Source: Lachancea dasiensis (taxonomy: Eukaryota > Ascomycota > Saccharomycetes > Saccharomycetales > Saccharomycetaceae). From it: 64,000 nt of DNA. Position 1 is the stretch's first letter, and every line of letters starts with the position of its first letter. The stretch covers positions 813,488 to 877,487 of the forward strand of contig LT598456.1 of assembly GCA_900074725.1 (NCBI GenBank), read 5' to 3'. Under the pieces are notes generated by a model. It worked only from the letters and a program-made list of their open reading frames with translations, ran no database searches and was not told the origin of the DNA. Below, piece by piece: positions 9,780 through 20,551 of this stretch. Made by a program: the position numbers and the translations under genes.

Positions 9780-10469
9780 ATGAATCGCATTTTCGGATAT
9801 GGCGGGCGTAAAAACCACGACCAACTTCTTCAGGACTCGAATAAAGCTATGAGTGAGGCTCAGCAATCAATGCAAGAACGAATCTCAGGGTTAGACACTC
9901 AAATAACGCAGTTGAATGCCCAACTTCAAACAATACAACGAAAGATATCGGGTACCAAGTCTGCTGCAGGGCAGAAACCTCTACGACAACGAGCTCTGAA
10001 GCTGCTAAATAAGCGCAAACAGTTGGAATCTATGAGAGATTCGCTGGACTCTCAGTCGTGGTCCATGAACCAGGCCCAAATGACAAGCGACAACCTAAGG
10101 AATACCATGGTCACAGTGAATGCGCTGAAACAAACGAACAAGGCTCTCAAAGCTCAATACGGGAAAATCAATGTTGATAAGCTCCAGGACATGCAGGATG
10201 AGATGCTGGATCTGGTCGAACAAGGTGAAGAGCTACAACAAGTTTTGGCGATGGGCAGCGGTGCCCAAGACATAGACGATATCAGTGAGACCGAACTTGA
10301 TGCAGAGCTAGAGGCTTTGAGGGACGATCCAATGATGCAGGGTGGTCTGGCAGACTTTGAGGGAGAAGCGTCAGGTGAAATTCCTTCCTATCTCAGCGGC
10401 ACCATCCCATCATTCGTGGATGAAGAGCCAGCCCCAGAGCTCCCAGGCAAACTAGAGACTGCCACGTAG
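9780..10469 (+). CDS. VPS60: ESCRT-III-related protein Vps60
   Basis: A 229-residue Snf7-family protein (CHMP5 orthologue) that works late in ESCRT-III at endosomes, where it recruits Vta1 to activate the AAA ATPase Vps4. It begins MNRIFGYGGRK, the known Vps60 N-terminus, so the start is placed at 9780. Helices 1 and 2 form the basic coiled-coil hairpin (about residues 20-100, including LDSQSWSMNQAQ). The acidic C-terminal half holds the Vta1-binding helix region (DKLQDMQDEMLDLVEQGEELQQVL) and ends with a conserved IPSFVDEEP segment. An in-frame ATG at 9645 would add 45 residues not seen in the family. Confidence 0.95.
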   Translation: MNRIFGYGGRKNHDQLLQDSNKAMSEAQQSMQERISGLDTQITQLNAQLQTIQRKISGTKSAAGQKPLRQRALKLLNKRKQLESMRDSLDSQSWSMNQAQMTSDNLRNTMVTVNALKQTNKALKAQYGKINVDKLQDMQDEMLDLVEQGEELQQVLAMGSGAQDIDDISETELDAELEALRDDPMMQGGLADFEGEASGEIPSYLSGTIPSFVDEEPAPELPGKLETAT

Positions 10470-10554
10470 AACGTGGGCGAACCATACAGAACAAAGCGGG
10501 CTTCTGTGAAAGAGTTTCTGATGTCATATATGCGACGGCCTTATCTACTATATA

Positions 10555-11493
10555 CTATATCTTTTTGATTGCCATGAAATAGTTTCCGATGTTATGATGC
10601 TCATGTGCTACCCAACCAGTCAGTGGCAGATACATCGCCCCCTTAGTGTCCAAAATGTGATGCTGACCACGACACTCAACCTCGAACCATTGTTTTATAT
10701 CTTCGGAATTGATGTATTTTGAAACGTTATGTGTTCCTCGAGGTACCAGCTTTAGCACTTGCTCAGCCATGAAGATGGTCGTGAACCAAGAAATGGGATC
10801 CCTATTTATGGTGCTGAGGATCAAGATACCACCTTTGCCAAGTTTGCCCCACGCATGTCTTAGGATTTCGCTGGGTTGGTCTACATGCTCCAGCATCTCC
10901 ATACAAGTCACCAAATTATACGTACCAACCACTTCCTCGAGTGGCAGGACCTCGTAGTTGAGTTTACCGCTTAGTGCGGGATCTTTTTGCGCATGACTCT
11001 TAGCGATTTCGATGCACTCAGCGGTCAAATCTATACCGTCGACTTTGGAAACAAACGGCAGTCTGGCCAGTGATTCAGCCAAAATACCTCCTCCACATCC
11101 GATATCCAGAACCTTAAGATTTTGCTGGAATAGCTGCGCCCTTATATCTTGTCTCAGTTCCTGCTCAACCAGGCCCGAAATCTGTGGAGGTAAAAACGCT
11201 TTAAAATTGAATCCCGGCACGTAAGTCTCGGAGCTGGCCCTAAGCTGCTCACTGAGAATCTTTTGTATGAAGTCCATACGGGCCAAATTCATTTTATGCA
11301 ATATTCTCTGAGGTCCCCAGACATCCCACCATGATGGTGCAAGATCCTTAAAGTGAGATATCTCGTCCGGTGACGCTGAAGTTGAGAGTCTCACATCTGA
11401 GTTATCAAATTGCAGATTGCGAGTAGGTTTGAGAAGATCTGGATTGAATTTGGTGTAATTTCTTCTAGCAAGCCTCCACATAGCCTGAGACAT
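10555..11493 (-). CDS. COQ3: ubiquinone O-methyltransferase Coq3
   Basis: A 312-residue mitochondrial enzyme that performs both O-methylations of the coenzyme Q ring with S-adenosylmethionine. The N-terminus (MWRLARRNY...) is basic and lacks acidic residues, as expected of a matrix presequence. Methyltransferase motif I, VLDIGCGGG, is at about 128-136, followed by an acidic residue in GIDLTAEC near 153 and the ubiG-type block TCMEMLEHVDQP. It works in the Coq3-Coq9 complex on the inner membrane. A short 266-bp divergent spacer separates it from VPS72. Confidence 0.96.
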   Translation of the reverse strand: MSQAMWRLARRNYTKFNPDLLKPTRNLQFDNSDVRLSTSASPDEISHFKDLAPSWWDVWGPQRILHKMNLARMDFIQKILSEQLRASSETYVPGFNFKAFLPPQISGLVEQELRQDIRAQLFQQNLKVLDIGCGGGILAESLARLPFVSKVDGIDLTAECIEIAKSHAQKDPALSGKLNYEVLPLEEVVGTYNLVTCMEMLEHVDQPSEILRHAWGKLGKGGILILSTINRDPISWFTTIFMAEQVLKLVPRGTHNVSKYINSEDIKQWFEVECRGQHHILDTKGAMYLPLTGWVAHEHHNIGNYFMAIKKI

Positions 11494-11759
11494 GCCACCC
11501 GTTTAACCAAGGCTTAATTTTACGCTTCCTTGGAGCTAATAGATATAAAATAGTCGGAGCAAACACTCAAACACAAGTAGCCTCGATTACAAAGAGTAGA
11601 GACTTCAATGGCCCTGAAAATTGCGGTCTTTACTCTATTGTCTATGTTCTCATTATGAACAAATCTTCAAGATATATTAATGTTTCTTGTATCAGGAATA
11701 ACCAACTATACCTGAGAGCATATAATCAACATTGACCGAAGAATACACAAAGTCAAACC

Positions 11760-13832
11760 ATGTCAGATTCGGAAGAGTTTCTGACTGCCAGCAGACAACG
11801 CCGGTCAAATGCTGGTAGCAAAATGCAGAAATTGATAGATCAGGAGCGTCAAGAGTTGCAAGAAAGGACGGCTAACTTGGATGACGATGAGATTAACCTT
11901 TTATTCCAGGAAGAAGAGGGTGACGAGGAGTTCAAAGCTGACACTAAACGCCGCAAAGACGAAGATGATGTATTTTCTGAATCTGACGAAGAAAGCGACG
12001 GTGAAGAGGATGACGAAGCGGGAGAACGAGAGTTGGAACAACAAGAACGAAAGAGACGCAAACAACAGAAGAAACACACAATTCCTGTGGTTAAAAAGAG
12101 GGCAACCTCAACAGATATGGTATCCAAACCGCTATATGAGCAGCCAAAAGCCGAAAGTTTGCTTCTTGACAACCGGAGGACGTCTAAACGGTCTTCGGTA
12201 GTTGCAAACAAACTACAGATCTACGAAAAGTTGTCCCTTGCAGAGAAGAAGAGAGAGAAGATACAGAATCGTTTACGGCAAACAAAGGCAAAAATGGCCT
12301 TCGTGGAACTTACCCAAGAAGACCGGCTGCGACAAGCGGAGGAAACCGAACTAATAAATACACAGAGTTTAACAAGATTCAGAGAGGAGGAAATCTACAA
12401 GAAGGAAACGAGGGCTGCTATGAACTTACGAAGAAAGGTCAAGTTTGCCGCTGGGGAAATAATGCTGCGGGTCAATACTACCGGATGGAAAGTGACACCT
12501 GCCATGGAAGTGGCGGATCGAGAATATTGGGAGCTACAGTTGAGCAAACGGCACAAGAAGAAAAAGAAGTATACGAGAAGAAAAAAGAATAAGGATAACG
12601 CAAAAGGTGAGGAAAATAGTGGAATCGCTACTCCTGGCGTAGAGATCATCAAGCCTGAATCTACGGGCCCAAGCGCAAATCCTATCCAAGACGACAAACC
12701 AGTTGATACACAAAGCGACGTATCAATAAAAAAACCAACTGTAGAAGACCGCAGAGCTGCCTCTACAGGGCCGGATGTGCCGGGTATTCCAGATGTTCAA
12801 TCACCAAAGAGAAGCGCACAAGACAGTATGGATGATCACAACGCGGAAAATTCTAGTACAGGTATAATCGAAGAGAGTCGTGAATTAGGAACAGAAAAAC
12901 CTTTTAAGGAATCCAACCATGGAATTAAACACTCCGTTTTGCAGGTTTATCCAAAAAAGGATCAGACAGGCTATGAGGAGGCCACTGACAAAGACGATAA
13001 TGTGACTTCTGGAGTTACAGAGGAGAATATTTCTGCGGAAAATCCGGAACTTTCTAAGCCCGAGCTCAATCCCAAACAAGTCTCTTTTGCCGCAGAAAAC
13101 GAAGTCAGCACTTTTGATCATTCTTTACCACCGAATACGCCTCTCTCCAAAGAGCCATCAGCCGAGCCTGAATATTCTAGGCAAGACTCCGAGGATTTGA
13201 TGGATGAAGTTGATGGGGAGACAGATGCCTCTGAGATATATGAGGGTCCCGAACAGCTTGTGGGCCGAAATTTTGTGACCGTTTACACTTTTCCCGAGGA
13301 AAATCCAAAGGTTCATGATATTAGACCCTACATTTTCGGCGAGCAATGGGCGCAGCCCCTTAATTCGCGTTCTGAGGATGTCGAAACTATTGCCAAGATT
13401 ACTAATAAACAGGTCGGAGATGAGTGGCTCGACCTCAGTGCTTCCTTGATACCTGATACATCCATATTCGAAACGTTTCCGGGATTTGGCGAATATGACA
13501 AAAAGGTTTCAACTGAAGTCGCAGAAGAGACTGACACAAAGCTCAAGCTAGAGCTTAAGACACCTGCCCCTACAGGGGTTATACTACCAAATGGTGTTCG
13601 AAAGAAGTGCCTGATCACCAACCGTGAATGCCAGTACTTCGATCCGAAGAATGGAGTTCCTTACGCTGATGTTGACGCTTACAAAACTGTCCAGGAATTG
13701 CAGGATCCGATTGGGGAAGGTGGGTCTGAAGAAGACCCTCGCCCTCGATTTAAGTGGTTCGGTTTCGCTCGTGGTGGAATATTTTTGGACATGAAGAGAC
13801 TTCCGGCAAAGGGAGTCCCTGTGGGATTTTAA
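11760..13832 (+). CDS. VPS72: SWR1 complex subunit Vps72 (Swc2, YL1 family)
   Basis: A 690-residue nuclear protein that, in SWR1, binds H2A.Z-H2B and helps exchange it into nucleosomes. Residues 1-30 hold the YL1 N-terminal signature (EEFLTASRQRRSNAGSKMQ). A very acidic stretch follows (about 40-95), suited to binding histones, and then basic KKR/KKKK clusters. A long low-complexity middle leads to the YL1 C-terminal domain (KKCLITNRECQYFDP, about residues 615-660). The rapid divergence of the middle is normal for the family; S. cerevisiae Vps72 is somewhat longer. The start is the first ATG, 266 bp from divergent COQ3. Confidence 0.93.
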   Translation: MSDSEEFLTASRQRRSNAGSKMQKLIDQERQELQERTANLDDDEINLLFQEEEGDEEFKADTKRRKDEDDVFSESDEESDGEEDDEAGERELEQQERKRRKQQKKHTIPVVKKRATSTDMVSKPLYEQPKAESLLLDNRRTSKRSSVVANKLQIYEKLSLAEKKREKIQNRLRQTKAKMAFVELTQEDRLRQAEETELINTQSLTRFREEEIYKKETRAAMNLRRKVKFAAGEIMLRVNTTGWKVTPAMEVADREYWELQLSKRHKKKKKYTRRKKNKDNAKGEENSGIATPGVEIIKPESTGPSANPIQDDKPVDTQSDVSIKKPTVEDRRAASTGPDVPGIPDVQSPKRSAQDSMDDHNAENSSTGIIEESRELGTEKPFKESNHGIKHSVLQVYPKKDQTGYEEATDKDDNVTSGVTEENISAENPELSKPELNPKQVSFAAENEVSTFDHSLPPNTPLSKEPSAEPEYSRQDSEDLMDEVDGETDASEIYEGPEQLVGRNFVTVYTFPEENPKVHDIRPYIFGEQWAQPLNSRSEDVETIAKITNKQVGDEWLDLSASLIPDTSIFETFPGFGEYDKKVSTEVAEETDTKLKLELKTPAPTGVILPNGVRKKCLITNRECQYFDPKNGVPYADVDAYKTVQELQDPIGEGGSEEDPRPRFKWFGFARGGIFLDMKRLPAKGVPVGF

Positions 13833-13862
13833 AAACATGGGCCCGTTTAGTCATTTGGTAGT

Positions 13863-15989
13863 TTATCTGGATATATATTTCAATGCATATGTGACTTTTA
13901 GCGCTGAAGTGCTGAAGGTCCTAATATGAGGACTTATACCGTATTTTGCTAATAGGAATTTGAAATTACTATGGTTTATTGACGTGCTTGGACGGTAAGG
14001 TCTCTTGAGATCAGAATTATAGTATTTCCAGGTCCCAGGTTGTAGAAAAGGAGCGCTATCATCGCGACCTGAAGAAGTTAAGCTTTTGATATCACTCAAG
14101 TATAGGATATTTCGAGCCCTTGTGATAGCAACGTAAAGAGCGTTCTTCTCTATTGGAAAATTTGAATTAGAACCTCCTAACAAAAAAACGGCTGGGAACT
14201 CTAGCCCCTTTGAGGAGTGTATGGTCGAAATACTTACACGACCAAGATCAGATCTCAGCCCTTGTGTCAAAAGATTGAAAGAGGTGCTCTGCTCAAAATG
14301 AGTCTCTAAAAACCACTCTGCCAAAGAAATGTTCTCTGGCTTAGTGGCCCTGCATCCTTTCAAAACAACTAACATTTCCGTCAAGTGACGTTTGAAATTC
14401 TCTGCAGTTCCTGGGACTTTCTTATTACCTCCAGAAAGCTCTAACATAGATGCAACTTCGGTTAACTTCATAATCAAGGCTAATGGACTAGAGTCGGGAT
14501 TTGCCTTCAAGTAATCCATAAGCGACTGGAGACCTTTGACATACACCTTGATCTTTTTTTTGTTGCCTGACGATATGGGCCAATCATCTATCTGAGATAA
14601 AACCGCCCAAAGAGACAAATCAGCAAATTTCGCTTTGTTGAATAATGTTTGTATAGTCTTATTATTCAAGCCATCCGAGGAGCTCATTGTAACGATGACA
14701 CTAAAGTCACTTTGATAGTTTCCAGGCTGTGTCTTTGTTATATTCGACGTTTCCTCTTTATTGACCAGTATACAGACCTTGAGAAGATCTACTAGAAACT
14801 TTATCCTTGCATCACTCATCCAGTCTGGCTGCGAGGTAAGTTTCTCTAGAGGAATCCCGTAAGACGTTAAGTAGTCGGCAACCGTGTTGAGTTGCGAGTT
14901 AGTCCTGGTAAGGATCGCGATGTCAGAAAACTTTACCGAACTCGTCACTAATCGACAGATTTCGCTGATGATGAATTCCATCTCTGCGTTGGTGTCTGTC
15001 ATCTTCACGCTTTGGGGTTTTAGCCCCATGGGTGGCTTGGAAAAGTAAACGTCATGGGCATTTTCCGAGTTACCGTTTTTGACCACATTAGAAGAAAGCG
15101 TGCTGATCTCTGGAGTGCACCGAAAATTGTCATACAGAAAATACGTATCTTGCTTGTGCGAGGACCTTGCATTCTCTAAAGATCGCATTAATGATTTGTT
15201 GTCTCCCAGAAAGCCATAGATGCTTTGATGAGGATCACCAAAGAGGATAAGTTGCTTACCTTGAGATATGCTCTCCAAAAAAGGGAGCAAAGCAGGGAAT
15301 AAATCTTGAAATTCATCCACTAATACTATTTTGTGCTGACGAAGTAGATCCCTAGTGGAGGTACTGAAAGAGCTTTCTGGAGCGTCGCTTCGAGCCATCG
15401 CAAGATATCGGGTTGCCAAAATAACCATTTCATCATTTGTAACCACTTTAGATCCTTTCATGATATTCAAGATATGCTCCATGGCAACATCTTGATGTTT
15501 TCGCCTACCATGGATTTGATATTCCCTAAATAAACGTTCAAACTGTTTGGGAGTAAGATTATATCCTTTTGGAATATATTTTTTTAGGATCTGAGGAGGA
15601 ACCAACTTGATGAGACCCCTCCAACCATTCTCTTCAATGATGTTGATGAGACCTTGATTTTCGACCACAACCCGGTTCGCTAGCCCATGAATGGTCATTA
15701 CATCAATTCGAGACACTAATTCGTGATCAACATTCTGACCCTCTCCCAGTGCTTCGTTCTCACTGAATACTTCATGAAGTTTGTTAACAACATTATCGAC
15801 CGCCTTGTTCGTAAGAGACAAAACTAAAATTTCTTCGGGTTTTACAATTCCTTGGCTGATCAGGGCTTTTATTTTAAGCATAAGGGTGAGCGTCTTTCCG
15901 GACCCTGGTCCCGCAACTACCTTTAAGGTGGTACCAGCAACATAGGAACTATTAATCACCGACAACTGGGCGGGCGTGGGTAAAATCAT
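13863..15989 (-). CDS. HMI1: mitochondrial DNA helicase Hmi1
   Basis: A 708-residue superfamily 1 (UvrD/Rep-like) 3'-5' helicase needed for mitochondrial DNA maintenance. Walker A is AGPGSGKT at residues 26-33, motif II DEFQD at 225-229, motif III GDPHQSIYGF soon after, motif V TIHSSKGLEFP and motif VI YVAITRAR. The longest open frame starts at a TTG (16016); the first ATG, at 15989, gives the family N-terminus with the Q-like PTPAQLSVI motif. Hmi1 is unusual in carrying its mitochondrial targeting signal at the C-terminus. Here the last 25 residues are basic and hydroxylated (IRTFSTSALKVTYALKYISR) and fit that role. Confidence 0.95.
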   Translation of the reverse strand: MILPTPAQLSVINSSYVAGTTLKVVAGPGSGKTLTLMLKIKALISQGIVKPEEILVLSLTNKAVDNVVNKLHEVFSENEALGEGQNVDHELVSRIDVMTIHGLANRVVVENQGLINIIEENGWRGLIKLVPPQILKKYIPKGYNLTPKQFERLFREYQIHGRRKHQDVAMEHILNIMKGSKVVTNDEMVILATRYLAMARSDAPESSFSTSTRDLLRQHKIVLVDEFQDLFPALLPFLESISQGKQLILFGDPHQSIYGFLGDNKSLMRSLENARSSHKQDTYFLYDNFRCTPEISTLSSNVVKNGNSENAHDVYFSKPPMGLKPQSVKMTDTNAEMEFIISEICRLVTSSVKFSDIAILTRTNSQLNTVADYLTSYGIPLEKLTSQPDWMSDARIKFLVDLLKVCILVNKEETSNITKTQPGNYQSDFSVIVTMSSSDGLNNKTIQTLFNKAKFADLSLWAVLSQIDDWPISSGNKKKIKVYVKGLQSLMDYLKANPDSSPLALIMKLTEVASMLELSGGNKKVPGTAENFKRHLTEMLVVLKGCRATKPENISLAEWFLETHFEQSTSFNLLTQGLRSDLGRVSISTIHSSKGLEFPAVFLLGGSNSNFPIEKNALYVAITRARNILYLSDIKSLTSSGRDDSAPFLQPGTWKYYNSDLKRPYRPSTSINHSNFKFLLAKYGISPHIRTFSTSALKVTYALKYISR

Positions 15990-16525
15990 CAAGCAATAAC
16001 CCGGTGATAATTCCAATAGTTTAGATTTTGGATTCGGGGCCTAATCACATACTTGGGTTCATTTTTATGAAGCTATCCTAGCGTCTGGGCCATACATGTG
16101 AGTCAACACATATTTCGAGTATTGAGTAATTGCACTCGACACGTAAGAGGTGACCAGAAGTATACGCGGGCTTCGTGAGCAGTGGCCATATTTGAATCCA
16201 ACTAGCCCTGATAGGATCAAGACGACTTCCGAAGCTTTTCCCTGAATTTTCCTGCCTTTATGAAAGCTAGCAGAGTGTCTTTCTGTAGTAGGCCTTTTTA
16301 GCACGTCGACATCGTCAAGCGAAAAAAAGGGCTTCACCGAGTATTAGTCCCGAGATCATTTCGTGACTTCGCTTTACCGCGACATTTGTTCTGTCAAAAT
16401 CCGCCAGGGCTTTTCTATCATCAGGGCATTTTGAAAGGCCAGCTGAGAAAAGATCGATGGGCTATGGCCTGGCGTCGGAAGCATACTCAAGACATGAATA
16501 CTCTCCGCGCCATATAGCTGCGGAC
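15990..16525. other. intergenic HMI1 5' flank / VPS52 3' flank
   Basis: About 535 bp holding the HMI1 promoter and the VPS52 3' region. A 90-codon minus-strand frame (16065-16337) begins at GTG and has no ATG near its start; nothing recognisable is encoded. Confidence 0.5.
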
Positions 16526-18283
16526 TCAAGTAATTGTACTGAAAGCTTCCACCAGGCCCTGAAGGTGATCCTTGGTCTCTTTAAAAATGAGGGAAGGAAG
16601 AGCATTTCCTTCCCTTTCCCGTCTTTCTTGGCTGATCAAATTTTGCTGCAAGGCGTTTAGCAGATATGTGTAGTTTGTGGCCAGGAACCTTTCTGGAGAT
16701 TTGGTTTTTTTGCTACATTTCGTCATGATAGTTTCGAAATCGTTTCGGATCCTTAAAATTGAATTGTACAACGGCTCTGACCGCTCATCAATATTCTCGT
16801 TATGGGTCATTGAGAGCATTAATATACTAGTTAGGAACTTCGCAAACTGTATGGTGAGCTCATGGGTTGTCCCAGAAGAGTCAGATTCTTCTCTCCTCCC
16901 AGAAAGTTTCTTGCTTGTGACCGAAATAGGAAAGCTCCTTAGATTATCGCATTGAAAATCGACCAGCTGTTGAAATTTTGGCCACAACAACATTAATTGT
17001 CCATTCAAGAAATCGTCAAAAACAGGAACTAATCGTCTTTGAGATTCAAATTGCAAATGGTGTGATATCCAAATGCTAATCAAAACGCCAAACATGTCGT
17101 AGGTGGGTGAAATGAGTCGCTTAGTGTAAGCCATTGCTTCGTCGAACGTAGGCTGAAATACTTGCTCCAATATACCTCTTAAATCTTCGATGTTCCCGTT
17201 GACCTGGAAGAATTCGGTGATAAAAGCAAATTCAACCGAGCAATTATCAAGGAGAGCCAAATTCAAATTCTTGAAACCCACCTCCAAGAAATTCGGAGAG
17301 TTGTTATTTTCAGCAATCTGTGACACCATGACAGTATTATCCTCCTGTGTTAGTAGGGATAGTCGCTTTTCAATCTGAAAGTAGTCGTTAATCATTTGAT
17401 CCGAGGGAGTAGAGTTTTTATACGCACTTGAGAAATAACCTGTAAACCTTTCCGCCGTTGTTTGGGAAGTTGAGGAAAGTCCTCGGCCCAGCGCATAATT
17501 AGAGTCGATAGCTACAAATTGTAGAATAGTAAGGGATCTCATGTAGCGTCCAAAGAATTGCTTATAATACCATCGTATGGTGTAGGCATAAGCTTGCCTG
17601 AGCTCAAGGGCTAGAGAAAAGTTCTTCTGCGCCAAAAACTGAAAGATTTCCTTGACTTCAATAAGCTGGCTTTGAATTCTCTGGGAAGGCACCGTTCGTT
17701 GATCTCGCAGTAACTTTACTTTCGATACAATGAAACGCTTACTGCGTTCTAGGATCAGTGACTCGAGAACTGACAGCAGATCACTCAACTGGGCAAAATC
17801 GGAGGGCACCTCTTGTCCTCCATTCTTGTATTTAGCGTAAATTTCTTGTTTATCTCGGATATATGAGATATTCTCTACCCAAGCTCCATTGATCTTCCCT
17901 TCGATGATCTGCGAAACTACTTCGGGCGATATTATCAAATCGTTAACTAGAGGCGATATTTTAGCCAAATCCTCTGAATTTCGCACAAGTCTGTCATTCA
18001 TCTCGAGTGACTTGCCTCTCACAAGGCTCAAATCTCGGGTCAAAGTTTTGAATTTATCATTCATATCATGAAAATATTGCTGGAGTGGGGGAATTGAGCT
18101 CTCAATTGCGTCTCTGGTCGCTTGCGACTTCTTTTCAAGCTGTTGAAGTGCCACAATGGACGAATGATCAGCATGGAATCTGTGGTCTCGTGCATGCTCC
18201 AAAAAATCCTCGTATGGATCATTGATCGCACTATCGCCCAATGCTGGGGTTTCCGCCCCAATTACAGCCCTTAAGGCTTCCAT
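16526..18283 (-). CDS. VPS52: GARP tethering complex subunit Vps52
   Basis: A 585-residue protein of the GARP complex (Vps51-54), which tethers endosome-derived vesicles to the late Golgi. The N-terminal third is helical and likely coiled coil (about residues 45-130, with the block PPLQQYFHDMNDKFKTLTRDL). The body carries the Vps52/Sac2 family region (SQLIEVKEIFQFLAQKNFSLALELRQAYAYTIRWYYKQFF). It is shorter than the S. cerevisiae protein, mostly at the N-terminus. GARP acts with the Rab Ypt6, which is encoded in this window at 59 kb, though far from here. The start is the first ATG. Confidence 0.94.
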   Translation of the reverse strand: MEALRAVIGAETPALGDSAINDPYEDFLEHARDHRFHADHSSIVALQQLEKKSQATRDAIESSIPPLQQYFHDMNDKFKTLTRDLSLVRGKSLEMNDRLVRNSEDLAKISPLVNDLIISPEVVSQIIEGKINGAWVENISYIRDKQEIYAKYKNGGQEVPSDFAQLSDLLSVLESLILERSKRFIVSKVKLLRDQRTVPSQRIQSQLIEVKEIFQFLAQKNFSLALELRQAYAYTIRWYYKQFFGRYMRSLTILQFVAIDSNYALGRGLSSTSQTTAERFTGYFSSAYKNSTPSDQMINDYFQIEKRLSLLTQEDNTVMVSQIAENNNSPNFLEVGFKNLNLALLDNCSVEFAFITEFFQVNGNIEDLRGILEQVFQPTFDEAMAYTKRLISPTYDMFGVLISIWISHHLQFESQRRLVPVFDDFLNGQLMLLWPKFQQLVDFQCDNLRSFPISVTSKKLSGRREESDSSGTTHELTIQFAKFLTSILMLSMTHNENIDERSEPLYNSILRIRNDFETIMTKCSKKTKSPERFLATNYTYLLNALQQNLISQERREREGNALPSLIFKETKDHLQGLVEAFSTIT

Positions 18284-18429
18284 CGAATCTCTCTTTTTTT
18301 GGTCCTTTAAGGTTATGTTGTTAATATAAATTAAATGTCAACTCTCCTTAATATCATCGAATACAGATAGAACGAACTCACTCGTGGAGGTTTTGAGAAC
18401 GTTATATATGGCTTCTTATATCTTTACTG

Positions 18430-19398
18430 CTATGTATTTCTTACTTGAGATATTTTTGAGAGCATGCCAGCCAATTGTAAATAGGTGCCCACACCTTCTA
18501 ATACTCGCATATGGGTGAACCCAATCTCTCGGATCATTTCAAGTCTTATACCCTCTTTCACCTCTTCGAGATTCTTGGTAACACGAAAGCAGGTCGTAAC
18601 GATATCAACAGCGGAGTATCCCTTTTTCCAGAGCTCCTGGAACAGGTCTAAGGCTGTGTCAATAGAGTCTGCAAGCAGCATCTTCTTAACAATCAAAGGA
18701 TGTGGCGAATCGACAATTTTGAAGACATTCTCACCATTTACAAGCCCGTAGCCGGCCACGGTACTTTGCAAGTTATTTAAAGCTTGGCGCATATCACCCT
18801 CTGCGGTGAAAATAATGGCTTCAAGCCCGTCGTTGGTGTATTGGACATTTTCCGCTGCGATCACTTCCAGTAAGCGCTTAAGAACCTGATCATCTTGGAG
18901 CTTTGAGTAACGTAAGATCGCACAACGACTTTGCAATGGTTCAATAATTTTGTTCGATTGGTTACATGCAAAGGCAAACCGCGTGGTGTTAGAATAGAGT
19001 TCCATGGTGCGTCTCAGGGCCTGCTGGGCACCCGCGGTCATCGAATCAGCTTCATCCAAAATCACAATCTTGTGACGACCTGGAGGCAAGCTGCATTTCT
19101 TTTGTGCGAACTGCTTGATCTGATTTCTCACCACGTCGATACCTCTGTCGTCCGACGCATTGAGCTCCAAAACGGCCTGCGAATAAGCAGTTCCTAAAAG
19201 TTCGTGGGCCAAACAGCTCACGGAAGTGGTTTTACCGATACCGGGTAAACCACTGATGATAAGATGTGGCATGTTTCCGTCTTGGGCTATCTGTTGCAAC
19301 CGTACGACTGTTTCTTCGTTGCCCACAATGTCTTTCAACATTTGTGGTCTGTATTTCTCGACCCATGGAAGTTCTAGCTTCAATGGTTCACTTGACAT
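18430..19398 (-). CDS. RFC4: replication factor C subunit 4
   Basis: A 322-residue AAA+ clamp-loader subunit shared by RFC and the Rad24, Ctf18 and Elg1 alternative loaders; with its partners it loads PCNA onto primed DNA. Walker A GLPGIGKT is at residues 50-57, the DEAD box at 115-118, and the SRC arginine-finger motif at 157-159. The long frame opens with GTG at 19428. The ATG at 19398 gives [19 protein letters not shown], matching the S. cerevisiae N-terminus, so it is chosen. It diverges from TRM10, as in S. cerevisiae. Confidence 0.97.
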   Translation of the reverse strand: MSSEPLKLELPWVEKYRPQMLKDIVGNEETVVRLQQIAQDGNMPHLIISGLPGIGKTTSVSCLAHELLGTAYSQAVLELNASDDRGIDVVRNQIKQFAQKKCSLPPGRHKIVILDEADSMTAGAQQALRRTMELYSNTTRFAFACNQSNKIIEPLQSRCAILRYSKLQDDQVLKRLLEVIAAENVQYTNDGLEAIIFTAEGDMRQALNNLQSTVAGYGLVNGENVFKIVDSPHPLIVKKMLLADSIDTALDLFQELWKKGYSAVDIVTTCFRVTKNLEEVKEGIRLEMIREIGFTHMRVLEGVGTYLQLAGMLSKISQVRNT

Positions 19399-19609
19399 CG
19401 TTTTGGAGCCTGAACAATCGAATGCCACTATTAGTTTAGGTTAAAGTTGATAGCGTTTCCCGCTCGAGCCCTTCGAAGCTCTTTGAAATACTATGTGGAC
19501 GTTGATATTTGACGAAGTTTATAGTGATACCTCGAAAATTTTCGAGATGAGCTGCGATAAGTACGATCAGAAGGACAACACGGGCTGAATCGAGGGTATC
19601 CTAAGAGCG

Positions 19610-20551
19610 ATGAGCAGCGAGTCAGAGGACGGTACTGTGAATGCAGAGGAAACCAAATTTCCTCTGCGCAAAACACACCCACACCCTCTGCCACCAGTAC
19701 CGGAGGGCATGTCAAAATCACAGTGGAAGAAAGTATGGAAGAAGAAAAGGTGGGAGGATTCTAAGGAGCAGTACGCTCTAGTGAGACGTGAGAAGCGAAA
19801 CCGCGCAAAATTGGCTCGAAGGGCTAAAATTCAGGAGTACAAAGACCGTGGTGAGGAGATTCCAGAAGAGCTCCGTCGTCCGCCCCGCAAAAATATGAAC
19901 CAAACGGATTCAGGCATACAAATAATAATCGATTGTGCATTTGATGATCTTATGAATGATAAGGAAATCACAAGTCTCAGCAATCAAATTACGCGAGCCT
20001 ACAGCTTCAACAGACGTGAAGATCATTATGCCCGCGTAAGAGTCACCAGCTTCGATAAACGGCTGAAAGAACGATTCGAGAGAGATCTGGAAGACTCCCG
20101 TTATAGCGAGTGGAAAAACTTTGAATTCACAAAGGATCCCCAGCTTCCGTTGCAAAATGCCGTGTACCTCACTGCTGACACCGACGAAGTTCTGGAACGT
20201 TTAGAGCCAGGAACTACGTATATCGTTGGTGGAATAGTCGACAAGAATAGACATAAACTGCTTTGCTACAACAAAGCGCGTGAGCTGGGAATCCCTACAC
20301 GGAAGCTGCCGTTAGCTCAATATATTAACTTGACCGGACGAGAAGTGCTGACCTCTACCCATGTAGTTCAGCTCATGCTAAGGTATTTCAAGAACCACGA
20401 CTGGAAGGAGGCATTTGAGGCTGTGTTGCCCCCGCGAAAGCTCGAGGACTCATCGCGAAGCACTCCGGACGCCGTCGAAACCTTTCAAAATCCCGAGGAT
20501 GCAGAATCGGCATCCGCAATCGAGGCTGTTTCACCCGCGACCGATGACTAG
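19610..20551 (+). CDS. TRM10: tRNA (guanine-N1)-methyltransferase Trm10
   Basis: A 313-residue SPOUT-family enzyme that makes m1G at position 9 of tRNAs. The basic N-terminal segment (about residues 34-95, with [19 protein letters not shown]) is the known RNA-binding extension. The catalytic domain follows (about 100-285), with [15 protein letters not shown] at its start and [20 protein letters not shown], the cofactor-binding trefoil-knot region, near its end. The acidic C-terminal tail is low complexity. The first ATG is used. The length is slightly greater than in S. cerevisiae. Confidence 0.96.
   Translation: MSSESEDGTVNAEETKFPLRKTHPHPLPPVPEGMSKSQWKKVWKKKRWEDSKEQYALVRREKRNRAKLARRAKIQEYKDRGEEIPEELRRPPRKNMNQTDSGIQIIIDCAFDDLMNDKEITSLSNQITRAYSFNRREDHYARVRVTSFDKRLKERFERDLEDSRYSEWKNFEFTKDPQLPLQNAVYLTADTDEVLERLEPGTTYIVGGIVDKNRHKLLCYNKARELGIPTRKLPLAQYINLTGREVLTSTHVVQLMLRYFKNHDWKEAFEAVLPPRKLEDSSRSTPDAVETFQNPEDAESASAIEAVSPATDD

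Noticed and set aside
16065-16337. 90-codon minus-strand frame between HMI1 and VPS52
   Set aside because: It starts with GTG, has no early ATG and no recognisable domain.
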